Shown: positions 9,733-10,718 of the stretch, piece by piece | Layout of the letters: each line of letters starts with the position of its first letter | How positions within the stretch are numbered: position 1 is the first letter of the stretch | Assembly (NCBI GenBank): GCA_015499985.1 | Contig: JAAAUF010001178.1 | Span: 1 to 10,718, forward strand | Reading direction: 5' to 3' | DNA length: 10,718 nucleotides | DNA from: Haplosporangium gracile | Taxonomy: Eukaryota > Mortierellomycota > Mortierellomycetes > Mortierellales > Mortierellaceae | The notes under the pieces: generated by a model | What the model saw: only the letters and a program-made list of their open reading frames with translations | Told to the model about the DNA's origin: nothing | Databases searched by the model: none | Made by a program: the position numbers and the translations under genes

Positions 9733-10201
9733 GTTTGATGTCTTTCTTTTTTGTCAGTGAAGAGAATGAATAGAAAAGAACGAGAGGGGGAGTGTCTCCT
9801 GTGGCTGTCGTGGGCGTGATGGGTAGTAAATAGAGGGGGATGACAAGCGAATGAATCCCACGAGGAATGAAAAAAAAAAAAGGAAGGTGGGAGTGAGTGA
9901 AAGCAAGTGAAAGGAGATGAGGCAAACTAAAGTGAAAGAAGTGGGGAATGGAAAGGAAGAGCACACAAAGAAAATCAGCGCCCAAAGATAATCTTCGATG
10001 CCCTGTGCCCTATTTTTATCAACGACCGACCTGCGCGTCTCACTACCACATGCATTACCACCGTCCCCTCACAGCTCGCCTTTCGCTATGCTCTTACTGT
10101 TCTTCTTAATACAACAAAGTATCAAAAGATGAACTCATTAGGCTCATTGACAGAGGTAAAAAAAAAAAAGTATTACAAGAATTCGGGTTGAACACTGAGT
10201 A
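9733..10201 (-). promoter_or_regulatory. ARMH3 leader and probable promoter
   Basis: Reading toward the ATG on the minus strand, about 9985-9770 is strongly pyrimidine-rich, and a short A-rich leader (about 9760-9733) precedes the start. This matches the organisation upstream of the PPIL2 gene. Open frames on the minus strand here (9638-9985, 9754-9966) encode S/F/L/P-rich strings, as expected from pyrimidine-rich DNA, and are not genes. From about 9990 to 10201 I see nothing specific apart from an A-run at 10157-10168. Confidence 0.5.
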
Positions 10202-10624
10202 GCACTTTTCTGAGAATTAATCTATTTGACAACTTTGACAGTCCTCGTACTAAGTCCATTTAACTCACTTTCTTGTTTCTTCTCCACAGCGCCTTGTTGC
10301 AGTGTTACAAACCCATTATTGATGCGTTCATTTCGTTGCCTATCTTCCTACGGTTCAACTCATGAAGCTCATGTCCCATATTGTCATCACCACGGGTTGC
10401 CAGTAACAAAAAAGTGACAATTTCAGCACAAACGCTTCAGTGATCACCTCGGAGGGTGCACAAATAATGCGCAAGGAAGAGCAAATTGTCTCAATGAGTT
10501 TGCCCTCCTGTACATGTTATTGCCTTGAAAAAAAAGTGAGTTACATGGACTTAGTGTGAGAACCTTCAATTAATTCGAGCAACCCGGGTTGTCAAACAAA
10601 TTAATCCCTTTTCTGAAAAAGGGC
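10202..10624. mobile_element. Small element with imperfect terminal inverted repeats
   Basis: The segment 10249-10271 matches the reverse complement of 10533-10555 at 22 of 23 positions. Farther out and in the right order, 10216-10233 matches the reverse complement of 10588-10605 at 16 of 18. The spacer between the blocks also aligns, except for about 17 extra bases on the right that include the palindrome CAACCCGGGTTG (10580-10591). Weaker similarity reaches the outer ends (GCACTTTTCTGAG against GCCCTTTTTCAG). This is the form of a short inverted-repeat transposon or MITE-like relic of about 420 bp with a 260-bp interior. I found no convincing target-site duplication and no transposase, so the family is unknown. 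It ends about 40 bp from the tRNA 3' end. Confidence 0.5.
10355..10507 (-). pseudogene. Decayed coding remnant inside the inverted-repeat element
   Basis: After an acceptor-like TGTACAG, 50 codons are open to a TGA at 10355-10357. The reading has a protein-like mix of residues (for example IETICSSLRIICAPSEVITE, then LFCYWQPVVMTIWDM) in DNA that is not low-complexity. Near the stop, a shift of one frame continues in another protein-like stretch (ELHELNRRKIGNEMNASIMG) to a TAA near 10310, as a frameshifted gene would. There is no upstream ATG in the frame. I do not recognise the family. The opposite strand is also open (10291-10365, after a CCACAG), so chance remains possible. Confidence 0.3.
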
Positions 10625-10635
10625 AAAAAGTAAAG

Positions 10636-10659
10636 GTCTCTTGTACAAAAAAAAGAGAC
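10636..10659 (-). terminator. Pol III terminator of tRNA-Lys
   Basis: On the minus strand a run of eight T (10654-10647) starts 12 nt after the tRNA 3' end, which is the normal RNA polymerase III stop signal. It lies between GTCTCTT and AAGAGAC, which form a perfect 7-bp inverted repeat with a 10-nt loop. The oligo-T alone is enough to explain termination. Confidence 0.8.
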
Positions 10660-10665
10660 AGAAAG

Positions 10666-10718
10666 CGCCCAACGTGGGGGTCGAACCCACAGCCTTCAGA
10701 TTAAGAGTCTGACGCTCT
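10666..10718 (-). tRNA. tRNA-Lys (anticodon CUU), 5' part missing
   Basis: Read on the minus strand, the sequence enters in the D-arm (AGAGC). It continues with an anticodon stem TCAGA/TCTGA around the loop CTCTTAA, giving anticodon CTT at 10705-10703. Then come a 5-nt variable loop, the T-arm GTGGG-TTCGACC-CCCAC, the acceptor 3' strand GTTGGGC and discriminator G at 10666. The CCA is not encoded, as in eukaryotic nuclear tRNA genes. The B box (GGTTCGACCC) is intact. The acceptor 5' strand and most of the D-arm lie beyond the window, so an intron or defect there cannot be excluded. Confidence 0.96.

Noticed and set aside
10606..10623. Hairpin CCCTTTT-CTGA-AAAAGGG
   Set aside because: It is part of the outer end of the inverted-repeat element and no longer than chance hairpins, so it is not reported as a separate terminator.
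10198..10632. AGTA next to both ends of the inverted-repeat element as a target-site duplication
   Set aside because: The two copies do not abut the ends symmetrically and a 4-bp match is easily due to chance.

Overview
The window looks like a piece of nuclear DNA from a filamentous fungus. Genes are split by many short introns (mostly about 85-150 nt, with CTAAT/CTGAC-like branch points and TAG/CAG acceptors), promoters are pyrimidine-rich on the coding strand, and 5' leaders are CA-rich up to the ATG. Both recognisable proteins resemble versions found in fungi and animals. An early-diverging lineage such as Mortierella-like Mucoromycota is my guess, not something the sequence proves.

Layout. 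1-2161 has no gene I can support; it is low-complexity, purine/pyrimidine-skewed DNA with a (CAA)5(CTA)12 microsatellite and a perfect all-purine mirror repeat. At 2162-2881 (-) there may be a small gene for a membrane or secreted protein; only its first two exons are reasonably convincing. 2882-3408 is probably a divergent promoter. 3409-5868 (+) is an eight-exon gene for a PPIL2/Cyp8-type U-box cyclophilin of 561 residues, whose 16-nt first exon is joined through a GC-AG intron. 5974-9732 (-) is a thirteen-exon gene for an ARMH3 (C10orf76, DUF1741) family protein of 815 residues. The two main genes converge, with 105 bp between stop codons. 9733-10201 is the ARMH3 leader and promoter. 10202-10624 is a small element with imperfect terminal inverted repeats that encloses a decayed-looking open frame. 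The window ends inside a tRNA-Lys(CUU) gene on the minus strand, followed by its Pol III oligo-T terminator.

The genes do not form a functional unit. PPIL2 homologues are nuclear, spliceosome-associated proteins with a ubiquitin-ligase-type U-box. ARMH3 homologues act at the Golgi with PI4-kinase beta and GBF1. The least explained parts are the inverted-repeat element beside the tRNA, the two low-complexity inserts in ARMH3, the GC-AG start intron and the possible small gene. All exon boundaries were worked out by eye from splice motifs, reading phase and remembered family conservation; no alignment or transcript data were used.
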